The notes under the pieces: generated by a model
What the model was told of the DNA's origin: nothing
The model's database searches: none
Seen by the model: only the letters and a program-made list of their open reading frames with translations
Position numbers and translations under genes: made by a program
Source: Vacuolonema iberomarrocanum LEGE 07170
GTDB taxonomy: Bacteria > Cyanobacteriota > Cyanobacteriia > Elainellales > Elainellaceae
Reading direction: 5' to 3'
NCBI GenBank assembly: GCA_015207365.1
Contig: JADEXA010000042.1
Coordinates: forward strand, 1 to 64,000
Length of the DNA stretch: 64,000 nt
Part shown: in pieces, positions 35,220 through 43,791 of the stretch
How the letters are laid out: each line of letters starts with the position of its first letter
Position numbering within the stretch: position 1 is the first letter of the stretch

Positions 35220-36872
35220 CTATACCGATTGTTCCAGACGGTGAGATTGGGGTAATTCCAACAAAATGGGTAACGACACAGTAAATGCTGTGCCTTTTCC
35301 TTCCTGGCTGTTGAACGTAATTGTCCCGCCATGCAGCACCACACATTGTCGTACAATTGCCAGCCCTAAACCTGTCCCCCGAATCGCTCGTACATTGCTC
35401 GCTCGGTGAAACATCTCAAAAAGTCGCGGCTGATCGCTTGCAGGAATCCCGATGCCAACATCTCGGATTTCGAAACTCATCATCTCACCACAGCAGAGCA
35501 CAAAATCGACCCGGCTGCCGGCTGGTGAATACTTGACCGCATTCGACAGCAAATTATTCAAGATAGATCGTAATAACTTGGGATCAACATAGGATTCGCC
35601 ACACCAGCCCATGCTTGAAAAAACAATCACATGGGAGTTGCCAATGCCCTGGCGCATTTCTTCGACCAATTCACGGCAAAACTGCTTGATGTTGATCAAC
35701 ACGGGCGCAAAGCTTAATCCCCCAGCTTCTTCCTTACCGACCAACAAGACATCGTCGATCATTTGGTTCATCGTTGCGACCGCACTACGGCTCCGCTGGA
35801 AATAACGCTGTTGCTTCTCAGGCGACACCATGTGCCCGTAGCGCTCTAGTAGTTCCAGCGAGGTGCGAATGACGGTTAGCGGAGTCCGCAGCTCATGGGA
35901 AATCATGGCGATGAACTGTGACTTCAGCTCCTTGAGCTCCCGCTCTTCTTCCAGCTCGGTACGAATTTCATGTTCTTTACGCTTGCCTTCACGGATGAGT
36001 TGCTCTCGCACGCGAATACTCTCCACCATCTCACCAAAGACATCACCGAGTTTGTCCAACTCGTCGGGGAAGTGGTTTTGTGTGGCTGGCAAAATGTTAC
36101 GGCGATAGTCGCCCGCCGCAATATGCTCGGCTGAGCGGGTCAATTCGCGCAGATGCCGGGTGAGGATGCCCGATAGCAGATAAATCAAAAGGAAAAAGAC
36201 AATATAGGTAACAATAAACGCTATGGTGAATCGTCGCCGTATGGCCTTTTGCAGCTGGCGAACATAGCTGGCTTCAATATCCAACCCTAGAACGGCAACC
36301 ACAGCACCGCGATCATTTTTGAGTGGCATAGCTGCAGACATCCAGGTGCCCCAGCGATCGCTATATATGTCTGACTCTTGCAACCCACCGCCAAGGTGAA
36401 CCCGTCGTGCTGTAAGTCCGGCTGAATCAGATTCGAGAAAGCGGGCAGATTTTTCCAAATCCTCCATCGCCCAGGCATCAACGAGATAGATAATTTCTAG
36501 TTCACCTGGGTCGACGGCAGAATCACCCACGCGGCGGTTTTCAGTTGAATTGCCAATGATGTAGGTATATAGCCAGGCCCGCGGTTCAATTTTGTTGACG
36601 GTATCAAACCACAGCAGCAGCTCTTGGTAGCGTGGGTCATTTGAGAATCCCTCCTCATTGGGCTCTCCCTCTTCGTATAGAGCTATGAGCTCATCGACAT
36701 CGACACCTGCCGCCGCACCCAGCAAGGTATCTCGCATGTCAGATTGCAAACGCGAGACAACTTTTTCTGTGGTAAATGAGAAAAACCAATAGAAAGCGCC
36801 AGAAAAGACCATCGTAAATACTACACTGAAGCCGATCAACAGCTTGGCTCGGAGGCTAATGGCTGCGGGCAT
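35220..36872 (-). CDS. Membrane sensor histidine kinase
   Basis: 550 residues from the ATG at 36872 (start MPAAISLRAKLLIGFSVVF); the frame continues further up, but that part is not family-like. Two membrane helices (about 12-34 and near 215-235) flank an extracytoplasmic sensor domain of about 180 residues of the CACHE type (ARVHLGGGLQESDIYSDRWG). A HAMP segment, a coiled coil, the phospho-acceptor histidine in ISHELRTPL (about residue 324) and the ATP-binding domain (NLLSNAVKYSP, DVGIGIP, GTGLGLAIVRQ) follow. No response regulator lies beside it. The signal is unknown. The next gene upstream on either strand is more than 1.2 kb away. Confidence 0.92.
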   Translation of the reverse strand: MPAAISLRAKLLIGFSVVFTMVFSGAFYWFFSFTTEKVVSRLQSDMRDTLLGAAAGVDVDELIALYEEGEPNEEGFSNDPRYQELLLWFDTVNKIEPRAWLYTYIIGNSTENRRVGDSAVDPGELEIIYLVDAWAMEDLEKSARFLESDSAGLTARRVHLGGGLQESDIYSDRWGTWMSAAMPLKNDRGAVVAVLGLDIEASYVRQLQKAIRRRFTIAFIVTYIVFFLLIYLLSGILTRHLRELTRSAEHIAAGDYRRNILPATQNHFPDELDKLGDVFGEMVESIRVREQLIREGKRKEHEIRTELEEERELKELKSQFIAMISHELRTPLTVIRTSLELLERYGHMVSPEKQQRYFQRSRSAVATMNQMIDDVLLVGKEEAGGLSFAPVLINIKQFCRELVEEMRQGIGNSHVIVFSSMGWCGESYVDPKLLRSILNNLLSNAVKYSPAGSRVDFVLCCGEMMSFEIRDVGIGIPASDQPRLFEMFHRASNVRAIRGTGLGLAIVRQCVVLHGGTITFNSQEGKGTAFTVSLPILLELPQSHRLEQSV

Positions 36873-37432
36873 CAGAAAATTGGATCTTCTTTTAGAACGT
36901 TTAGAGTGCGACTTCGGTAAAACCACGGGTGGGATGCATAGATTAAATGAGCAATGCGATAGGAGATGCCCCACGTTAAACGCAAACCAGTAATTAAATT
37001 ACTTAGGATTGCAAGATTCTGCTACCAACCTCATTTCGGTTACTCGGAGGGTAGTTCTGGCTTTAAATGGATTGCTCTAATTCGTTCCCTGAGCATGCCC
37101 AGGTTGTGCTTCAGGCAATCACTCCCTGCAAAGAAAACAGGCGTAGAATACACCTGTACCTTAAGCTAGGACAAAGATGTCATATGTTTAACCTAATGTA
37201 AGCTTAGCTCGCAGAACTTTAGAGTTCATAGGACATACTACCTATCTTTATCCTGTATTCACAGTAGAAACACGTAATCCGTATTTTTTAATGAACAAAA
37301 TGTTTCAGGGAACAAAACAGACGTGATGCGATCGCCCCTCTAGCCAACCTGCTGATTCGTGCCGCTCTTATTATCCGGACGTTCTGGAATCAACACAATT
37401 TATAGCTATTTTTATTTGAAAAGGTCATAATT

Positions 37433-37497
37433 TTGCGTTGGAAAGCCGAGTTCAATACTACTTTTCAACGCGCAAGCAGTATCAAACTCGACTTTTC
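37433..37497. repeat. Imperfect palindrome
   Basis: TTGCGTTGGAAAGCCGAGTT pairs loosely with the complement of the right part (CTTTTCAACGCGCAAG and AACTCGAC). Several mismatches are present, so it is probably a decayed hairpin element. Confidence 0.45.
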
Positions 37498-37697
37498 ATA
37501 ATGATGTGTTTTTGCAAGCACCTGCCATTGCAAATTGATGGATGCTGCTAGCATAGGGTGTTCGCTCTACTGTCGACCTGGCAATTGTTGAGCCAAGGTC
37601 AAAACAAAAGTAGTTGGAATAGAAAGGTTGGATGAAGTGGTGAACCCTCTTCCAGCGATGATGAGTGCAGAACCCAAAGTTTTCGGTCTAGTTGGTT

Positions 37698-37800
37698 ATA
37701 TCAAATCCAGTTGAAGAACCCAAATATCGTTTGTGCCCGCTGCAAAGCAGCGGGCACAAACGATATTTTGATTCTACGGCTATTTAACCGGATTTGATAT
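37698..37800. repeat. Palindromic repeat family B, copy 3
   Basis: Begins ATATCAAATCCAGTTGAAG and ends CCGGATTTGATAT, same length (103 bp) as copy 1. The stem contains GTGCCC/GGGCAC where copies 1 and 4 have GCGCCC/GGGCGC, a paired change. The outer right arm is less well preserved. Confidence 0.88.
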
Positions 37801-37818
37801 TAAGTGACAATAGACGGG

Positions 37819-37944
37819 ATGGTGCGAAAATCAAAAACTCAAAAGGATCAAGAAGTGAATGAATTGATGAAATCAATATTGTCAGGAATAGATAACTATA
37901 CTCATTCGGATATCGACTTAGTGATGATAATAGCCTTCCTCTGA
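37819..37944 (+). CDS. Possible 41-residue small protein or gene fragment
   Basis: An ATG at 37819 opens a 42-codon frame reading MVRKSKTQKDQEVNELMK and ending DLVMIIAFL. The composition, charged then hydrophobic, looks protein-like, but there is no ribosome-binding site and no family I recognise. It starts 19 bases after a family B palindrome. It may be the tail of a gene broken by that element, or chance. Confidence 0.25.
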   Translation: MVRKSKTQKDQEVNELMKSILSGIDNYTHSDIDLVMIIAFL

Positions 37945-38108
37945 AATAAGCCTCTTTAAACATCTGGATAAGAGATGTTTAAAGAATACGAAATCTACCT
38001 CTAGAACAATCCACACGAGAAATATTTCTCATGCGGCTTTGGTTCTTTAACCTCAATCTGCTTTGTGGTTGACTCCGAATATAAAGGAGAATAAAGTTTT
38101 GTGACTCT

Positions 38109-38258
38109 CTAATACTGACACTCTGCATACTGGGGGGAGCAAGGAGGGTTTTTTGCTTGGAGTTGTGAGTGATTAGAACTGTCAAAGGGAAGAAACGATT
38201 GGACGCCCAAAGCCGCCATGGATGCTGCCAGGAAGCAAACTGTCACTAGTTTATTCAT
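38109..38258 (-). CDS. Candidate secreted 49-residue peptide
   Basis: The reverse strand from the ATG at 38258 encodes MNKLVTVCFLAASMAALGVQ followed by a short polar part ending CSPQYAECQY. The first 20 residues form a classic signal peptide: a positive Lys, a hydrophobic core and small residues. The remaining mature part of about 25-29 residues is rich in Ser, Gln and Pro, with two cysteines seven apart. No family is recognised and no clear ribosome-binding site precedes it. It lies alone in a gene-poor region. The exact signal-peptide layout in so short a frame makes chance less likely, but it is unproven. Confidence 0.45.
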   Translation of the reverse strand: MNKLVTVCFLAASMAALGVQSFLPFDSSNHSQLQAKNPPCSPQYAECQY

Positions 38259-38893
38259 AGTGTTTGGTAGATGCGAGTGTAGATGCGACTAGGTAAATAA
38301 TGCCCTAGATAGAAAAAAGAACAGATCCGGGCAATCAACCAACCTTTTCTATTGAAAACCTGAGTAGGTTCTTTGAATTTCTGTAGAATTACTGGTTGGC
38401 CAAGAACATTGGCTAGTATCTATAGTTGTCGTTTTCTTGACAAGGGGGCAAGGAACCCTTTGGGGTGAATCCCCCCATTCACCTTGTATTTATTCGATAA
38501 GTCTGCGATCGCTTTGCCTCTTTTTGGAAGAGATATAAAATTCGTAAACGATATGTAAATCGACATTAATTAGATTAAAAAAGTGAAAGAGCTTCTTTAT
38601 TTTCGTTCAAATTAGACTGTAGGGATAGTGAAAACTGAACATTTCTGGCCTTTACCGAGAGCTTTTACTCAGGACAGCAGGGCATTTTATTACTGATTGG
38701 TCTGATAGACTTGGTTCCTGCTGTGAGAGACAGATGTGGAAAGAGCGGGTAAAACCTGACAAGGCTAGTCGTCTCCGGTCGCCAAAGCAGCAAAGATTTC
38801 ACTAGGACAAGTGTACTGAGGTTGTAAGGAGACGATCGCTGAGGTCATCGGTGAATCTCCTGCCAAAGCATGGCGATCGCAGACACCATCGCT

Positions 38894-39955
38894 TCAGGAG
38901 TGGACATGCCCGTCAGGCATAACAGCACCCTGAAAGTTGGCACCCTCTAGGAGCGTATTGTGCAAAGTCGCATTCCATAAATTTGCTTGCCTGAGATTGG
39001 CTCCCCGTAAATCTGCTCCTTGCAATTTTGCCTGGGTTAGATTAGCCATGCAAAGATTGGCATTGCTCAAATTGGCTCCTTGGCAATCTGTAGCATTGAG
39101 GGTTGCTTCGCGCAAGTCGGCTTCCTGTAGGTTGGCATTTCCTAGATTTGCCAGGTAGAGGTTGGCTCCGATGAAATTCGCTCCGATTAGAGTTGCCCCA
39201 CTGAGATTGGCATGACTTAAGCTTGCCATACAAAGATTGGCCATACTTAGATTGGCATGTATCAAATTTGTGCGGTAGAGGGTCGTACCAATAAGATTTG
39301 CTAGGGAAAGGATTGCCATGTTCAGGTTGGCATCACGCAGATCGGCATCGCGCAAGTTCGTTTCAATGAGGGTCGCTTCACGTAAATCTGCCTGGCTTAA
39401 ATTGGTGCCATAAAGGTTGCTGCGCCTGAGATTAGCGGTGTAGAGACGCGCACATCGCAAATCAGCACGACTGAGGTTACAGTGCTGGAGGTCCGCGAGG
39501 CAAAGATCGACATAACTGAGTTTGGCGTAGGTAAGGTTAGCGGCCGTCAAATGCGCTTCACGCAGGTTAGCTTTATGTAGGTCGGCCATTGTGAGGCCAG
39601 CAGCAGTAAGGTTGACCCCTTGCATATCTGCAGAACCCAGGTTTGCTTCACGTAGATCTGCCCCTTGCAGATTGGCACCTTGGAGATTGGCTTGCCGCAG
39701 GTCGGCTGTATAGAGCAGGGCTGATTGCAATTGTGCCCGCTGGAGGTTGGACTGCCGTAGATCTGCCATGCAGAAATCTGCGTAGTTCAGCGCTACATCT
39801 TGCAGGTCGGCATGACTGAGGAGAATTTCGCGTAAGTTGGCCTTGTTAAGGATGGCGCGGCGCAAATCTGGCGTCACGGTGGTATGCGTTTCTCGCCAGT
39901 GATTCCAAGTTCCTATTCCTTGTTGCAAGACTATCAGGTGTTCTGGATCAGCCAT
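38894..39955 (-). CDS. Pentapeptide-repeat protein, long
   Basis: 353 residues from the ATG at 39955 (MADPEHLIVLQQGIGTWNHW); a GTG three codons earlier is less likely. After a 35-residue lead-in the whole chain is A(D/N)LxX repeats, more than 60 in all, ending GANFQGAVMPDGHVHS. The final MPDG resembles the MPNG near the end of the other such protein (12813-13652), so the two are probably paralogues with a shared cap. It would form a right-handed beta-helix of roughly 15 turns. There is no signal peptide or partner domain. Function unknown. Confidence 0.92.
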   Translation of the reverse strand: MADPEHLIVLQQGIGTWNHWRETHTTVTPDLRRAILNKANLREILLSHADLQDVALNYADFCMADLRQSNLQRAQLQSALLYTADLRQANLQGANLQGADLREANLGSADMQGVNLTAAGLTMADLHKANLREAHLTAANLTYAKLSYVDLCLADLQHCNLSRADLRCARLYTANLRRSNLYGTNLSQADLREATLIETNLRDADLRDANLNMAILSLANLIGTTLYRTNLIHANLSMANLCMASLSHANLSGATLIGANFIGANLYLANLGNANLQEADLREATLNATDCQGANLSNANLCMANLTQAKLQGADLRGANLRQANLWNATLHNTLLEGANFQGAVMPDGHVHS

Positions 39956-40414
39956 TAACGACACCCATACTCAAAAGAACGGTCAAGGAGCAGCCAGTAA
40001 AAATTATGAGTAAATTTTATGGAAAAGAATTGAGAAAAAATACTGTAAATGGAAATTGATAGAGAGAAGGAGAAAAATTAGGTTAACTCGAGGGGGAATA
40101 CAGCCCAAGTGCTCCTGGGTTTGTCTGGTGAAGAAGCAAACTCAAGAGAGTATAGGACGATTGCCCTCTCTTCTTCCTTTTGTATTGAGTCACCTATTTT
40201 CTCAGGTATTCTCGCAATTTTCTCGCAATTTTTTGACGAGAACTTGTCAGGGTTTACATCCCTCAATTATGAAAGAGTCAAAAAATTGCAACGAAAAGAG
40301 GATTTGGTCGACTCAATTTGGCCAGTATCCAGCTCAGTTCATTGCCTAATTTCATTATCCAATGCCCGACTGGCTGGTTTCATGACTTTTGGCTAAATTA
40401 TTAATCTGGGGATA
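39956..40414. other. Intergenic region between kinase end and pentapeptide gene start
   Basis: 459 bases, AT-rich. A short direct repeat TCTCGCAATTT lies twice in a row at about 40210-40231. The open frames here (for example 40056-40349) look random. No gene is supported. Confidence 0.45.
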
Positions 40415-41815
40415 TTAATCTGGGGAAACTATTTCCTCCACTGTACTGGCAATGGAGGATTTTGCTGGGGCATTCTCTAACCGCAAACCGGGCAATGTAA
40501 CAATGACCTGGGTTCCTTTGTTAGGGCGGCTCTCGACGTTAATCTGTCCGTGGTGATTTTCGATAATGACACGGGCGATCGCCAGACCCAACCCAGAGCC
40601 CGCGGCATGGGGCAGGGGCGTTGAAGCAGTGCTATGGGTACGAGAGGGATCGACGCGGTAGAAGCGATCGAAAATATAGGGGAGGGATTCCTCGGGAATG
40701 CCAATGCCAGTGTCTTGTAAGTGAATTTGAAAAAGTCGCGGATGGGTTTTGAGCATTTGTAGAGAGAGGCTGATGCTGCCGCCAGCCGGAGTGTATTGAA
40801 GGGCATTGCCAATGAGGTTGACCCAAAGCCGAATGAGTTGGTCGCGATCGCCCTGCACCAGATAGGCTCCTTCCTCGCGAGGGGTGACTTGCTTAAGCAG
40901 AGGGTGAATGGTCAGCGTCAGCTGGATGGATTTCTCGGAGGCAATGGCTTGTTGCTCTTCAACAACTTCTTTCAGCAGCCGATCGATTGCGACCTGGTCA
41001 GAGCGCACTAACGTGCCGCTATCTTGTCGGGCCAAAAACAGCAGATCATCGACCATCCGCCCCAGGCGACGGGTAAGGCGCTCGATCACGCGGAGTTGTC
41101 CTTGCTGTCGTTGAACGTCAGGTTCTGGGTCAGATAATGCGACCTGCACGTTGGTTTGAATGACCGCAAGTGGGTTACGGAGTTCGTGGGATGCGTCGGC
41201 TGTAAACTGCTTGAGCCGTTGATAAGAGTCGCGGATGGGGGCGATCGCCAACCCCGACAGAAACCAGCCTACGGCTGCCACCGTGCCAATCATGAGTGCC
41301 GTACCGAATGCCAGATCTCGAATGAGCTGCCGGGTCGGCTTGGTTACTTCAAACCAGGGATGGCTGACCCGCAGGTAGCCCAAGATTTCCCCATCGACTA
41401 CGATTGGTTCAGTAATCTGTCGCAGCCACTGGTCATCGGGTAAATGGACGGTTTCGCCTGCTGGGTTGGAATGGAGGGGAGCGGCGATCGCCTCGGCTGT
41501 TGTCGACCAGAGCATCTCTCCCTGTGGGCTAAACCACTCCAGATCAATATGATCATCTTCAACCGTGCCAGCGTTGTCACGAAAGCTCGCGTCAACGTTG
41601 ACATTGAGCGATGGTGTTTGGGTAGAAGAGGCGGTTGGAGCTTCGAGGACGAGTGACCGTTGTACCACCTCTACCACATGGCTAAGGGTATCGTCGATGC
41701 GCTCGATCAGGGTGCTGCGAACGTAAATGTAGAAGCCACTGGCAAATACCAACAACAAAATGGCTGTAACCGTTGTATACCAAAGCGCTAGGCGTTGGCG
41801 TGTTTCCTGAAACAT
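40415..41815 (-). CDS. Sensor histidine kinase, RppB/NrsS-like
   Basis: 466 residues. The start MFQETRQRLALWYTTVTAILLLVFASGFYIY (shortened) with a first helix at about 12-32, an external domain of about 130 residues, and a second helix near 170-190 resemble the cyanobacterial RppB/NrsS group, which responds to redox or nickel with the partner RppA/NrsR. The kinase core has the phospho-acceptor His in ASHELRNPL, then NLIGNALQYTP, DTGIGIP and GSGLGLAIAR. The usual partner regulator is not adjacent, so the subgroup call is tentative. The upstream gene is divergent (RNA-binding protein). Confidence 0.88.
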   Translation of the reverse strand: MFQETRQRLALWYTTVTAILLLVFASGFYIYVRSTLIERIDDTLSHVVEVVQRSLVLEAPTASSTQTPSLNVNVDASFRDNAGTVEDDHIDLEWFSPQGEMLWSTTAEAIAAPLHSNPAGETVHLPDDQWLRQITEPIVVDGEILGYLRVSHPWFEVTKPTRQLIRDLAFGTALMIGTVAAVGWFLSGLAIAPIRDSYQRLKQFTADASHELRNPLAVIQTNVQVALSDPEPDVQRQQGQLRVIERLTRRLGRMVDDLLFLARQDSGTLVRSDQVAIDRLLKEVVEEQQAIASEKSIQLTLTIHPLLKQVTPREEGAYLVQGDRDQLIRLWVNLIGNALQYTPAGGSISLSLQMLKTHPRLFQIHLQDTGIGIPEESLPYIFDRFYRVDPSRTHSTASTPLPHAAGSGLGLAIARVIIENHHGQINVESRPNKGTQVIVTLPGLRLENAPAKSSIASTVEEIVSPD

Positions 41816-41928
41816 AGGAGTCGGATCAGATTATAAGAATTGGTGGTTGGCGAGGGCGTAATTTTTAACTTTTGCGACGAGAGCTTCTCAAAAGAACACG
41901 CTCTATTCATTAGTGTATCGGGACTTCG

Positions 41929-41968
41929 AGCACCGCAGAAAAGGCTTTGCAAAGCAATCTTCTGTGCT
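41929..41968. repeat. Imperfect hairpin upstream of the RNA-binding protein gene
   Basis: AGCACCGCAGAAAAGGCTTT pairs imperfectly with AAAGCAATCTTCTGTGCT. It is flanked by TATCGGGAC on both sides (41916 and 41971), an exact 9-base direct repeat that could be a target-site duplication. It lies in the 5' region of the RNA-binding protein gene. Confidence 0.55.
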
Positions 41969-42075
41969 AGTATCGGGACGAGATTAGGATCGGGAATTGT
42001 GGTTTGTTAGCTTTAGCATGCCTATGCTCCGTGTCTTTTCAATCTCTCAAGTTATGTGATTTTCGGAGTAGGTTA

Positions 42076-42372
42076 ATGCCGATTTACGTTGGGAATCTTG
42101 CTTACACTGCGACGCAAGAGGAAGTTGAAGCTGTATTTGCAGAATATGGCACAGTCAAACGAGTGCAGTTACCAGTAGATCGCGAAACAGGCCGTAAACG
42201 TGGCTTTGGTTTTGTGGAGATGGAAACTGAGGAAGAGGAAGACGCAGCAATTGAAGCACTGGATGGTGCAGAGTGGATGGGACGTGACTTGCGTGTTAAT
42301 AAGGCTCGTCCTCGCGAAGAGCGCCGCTCTCCTTCAAGTGGTGGTTCAAACTACCGGACAAAGCGCTTCTAA
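42076..42372 (+). CDS. RRM-type RNA-binding protein (cyanobacterial Rbp)
   Basis: 98 residues with one RNA-recognition motif: RNP2 IYVGNLAY at 3-10 and RNP1 RGFGFVEM near 43-50. A short charged tail follows (PREERRSPSSGGSNYRTKRF). The size and single RRM are those of the cold- and stress-regulated Rbp family of cyanobacteria. The ATG at 42076 gives the MPIYVGNL family start; the upstream in-frame extension is leader. A hairpin terminator follows the gene. Confidence 0.93.
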   Translation: MPIYVGNLAYTATQEEVEAVFAEYGTVKRVQLPVDRETGRKRGFGFVEMETEEEEDAAIEALDGAEWMGRDLRVNKARPREERRSPSSGGSNYRTKRF

Positions 42373-42412
42373 ACAGTGTTTCCCTGAAAAGCAAAGATTC
42401 TGTTTGTGTGGT

Positions 42413-42447
42413 GCGGTTAGTCTATTTGCTAACCGCTATCTTTGTTT
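42413..42447 (+). terminator. Terminator of the RNA-binding protein gene
   Basis: Perfect 8-bp stem GCGGTTAG (42413-42420) / CTAACCGC (42429-42436) with an 8-base loop, followed by TATCTTTGTTTG. It starts 40 bases after the stop. Confidence 0.7.
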
Positions 42448-42596
42448 GTCGATAGCAGGTACTTCTGCGCCCTTGATTAACCCCTCTTGCTGCTGTTTAC
42501 CCTACAGTTGATGCAGGGGCAAGGGGTTCATTCGGATTCTAGGCGTTAAACGTAATCCTGATATTATGTGGCTTCCTTTTGAGATCTTGTATCCAT

Positions 42597-42624
42597 AGAC
42601 AGAGCTGGTGAGACAGAGCTGGTG
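42597..42624. repeat. Tandem duplication, 2 x 14 bp
   Basis: AGACAGAGCTGGTG occurs twice, end to end, with no mismatch. Seen directly. Confidence 0.95.
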
Positions 42625-42889
42625 CTTCCAATTTTGGAAGTCTGGCGCATTATCAGTGCTAGGATTTTTGTCAAAGGGAACTAAAGCCTAAGAGTAGTGT
42701 TTCTCAATATTACAGTTGTATTTAGCACCCTGATTGAGCCTGCGATCGCCGCTTGAAGTGCTGCTGTAGGTTGCTTCTATGTAATTCTTGTTGAACTTGA
42801 GCTAAGCGTTAGTTGTGAGCCATTTTGTTCTTGATAGATGGTTCACCCTTCGCTACCCTTATCGTTCGTCTGAAATGTTTGGGTAAGAG

Positions 42890-43711
42890 ATGGATATGCG
42901 TTCCTACCTAGTCGCCGCTGTGCAAATGAACAGTGTCCCAGATGTGAGTCGCAACTTGGCTCATGCTGAGGATTTGATCGATCTGGCTGTGCGCCAGGGT
43001 GCCGAGTTGGTGAGTTTGCCGGAAAACTTTTCATTCCTGGGGCAGGAGGACGATAAAGTCGCTCAGGCGGAGGCGATTGCTGCTGCCACCGAAAAATTTC
43101 TTAAAACGATGGCACAGCGCTATCAGATTACGATCCTTGGAGGCGGCTTCCCTGTCCCGGCGGCATCTGGAGCCAAAGTCTACAACGTCGCGATGTTGGT
43201 GGGGCCGGAAGGAGATACGTTAGCACGCTACGAAAAGGTTCATTTGTTTGATGTCGATCTGCCTGACGGCAATACCTATCAAGAGTCCCGCAGTGTTTTG
43301 TCGGGAACACAGTTGCCCCCCATCTATCCATCCAAGAGCTTTGGCAATTTGGGGCTGTCTGTTTGTTATGACGTGCGGTTTCCTGAACTTTATCGCCATT
43401 TGTCTCAAATGGGGGCAGAGGTGTTGTTTGTCCCGGCAGCATTTACGGCATATACGGGCAAAGATCACTGGCAAATTTTGTTGCAGGCTCGAGCCATTGA
43501 AAATACTTGCTATGTGATTGCTCCGGCTCAAACGGGTAAGCACTATAGTTTGCGGCAATCTCATGGGCATGCCATGATTATTGACCCCTGGGGGTTGATT
43601 CTGGCGGATGCTGGCGAGGAGCCAGGTGTTGCGATCGCGACGATCGATCCAGCGCGGTTGTCCCAGGTGCGCCAACAAATGCCTGTTCTACAACATCGGG
43701 TATTTGTTTGA
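42890..43711 (+). CDS. Nitrilase-superfamily amidase (Nit1-like)
   Basis: 273 residues. The Glu-Lys-Cys triad is E45 (LPENFSF), K116 (YEKVHLFDVDLPDG) and C159 (LSVCYDVRFPELYR). The blocks around Lys and Cys are those of Nit1/deaminated-glutathione amidase, which removes a wrongly transaminated side product of glutathione; this repair role is the best guess, and other omega-amidases are possible. The ATG at 42890 starts MDMRSYLVAAVQMNS; the ATG two codons later is as good. The gene stands alone, 80 bp before the antiporter on the same strand. Confidence 0.9.
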   Translation: MDMRSYLVAAVQMNSVPDVSRNLAHAEDLIDLAVRQGAELVSLPENFSFLGQEDDKVAQAEAIAAATEKFLKTMAQRYQITILGGGFPVPAASGAKVYNVAMLVGPEGDTLARYEKVHLFDVDLPDGNTYQESRSVLSGTQLPPIYPSKSFGNLGLSVCYDVRFPELYRHLSQMGAEVLFVPAAFTAYTGKDHWQILLQARAIENTCYVIAPAQTGKHYSLRQSHGHAMIIDPWGLILADAGEEPGVAIATIDPARLSQVRQQMPVLQHRVFV

Positions 43712-43791
43712 ATTTCATCAATTCTGCTCAACTGGGTGTGTTTCTTTCCTGAAGAAACCTGTAGGATGATCGGGATGAGTTCTGCGATCGC

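Larger units (their letters stand above)
36873..38893. other. Gene-poor 2-kb region
   Basis: No gene longer than 70 codons is supported. Contents: a decayed palindrome (37433-37497), a full family B palindrome (37698-37800), a 41-codon open frame (37819-37944), a candidate secreted 49-residue peptide on the reverse strand (38109-38258), and AT-rich sequence with many stops. It could host small RNAs, but nothing is diagnostic. Confidence 0.6.
42373..42889. other. Intergenic region between the RNA-binding protein gene and the nitrilase gene
   Basis: 517 bases without a gene. It contains the terminator above, a perfect 14-bp tandem duplication (42597-42624) and a possible nitrilase promoter that I could not define. 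Confidence 0.45.

Noticed and set aside
40056..40349. 97-codon frame downstream of the kinase gene
   Set aside because: Low-complexity sequence with overlapping frames; no domain, no ribosome-binding site.
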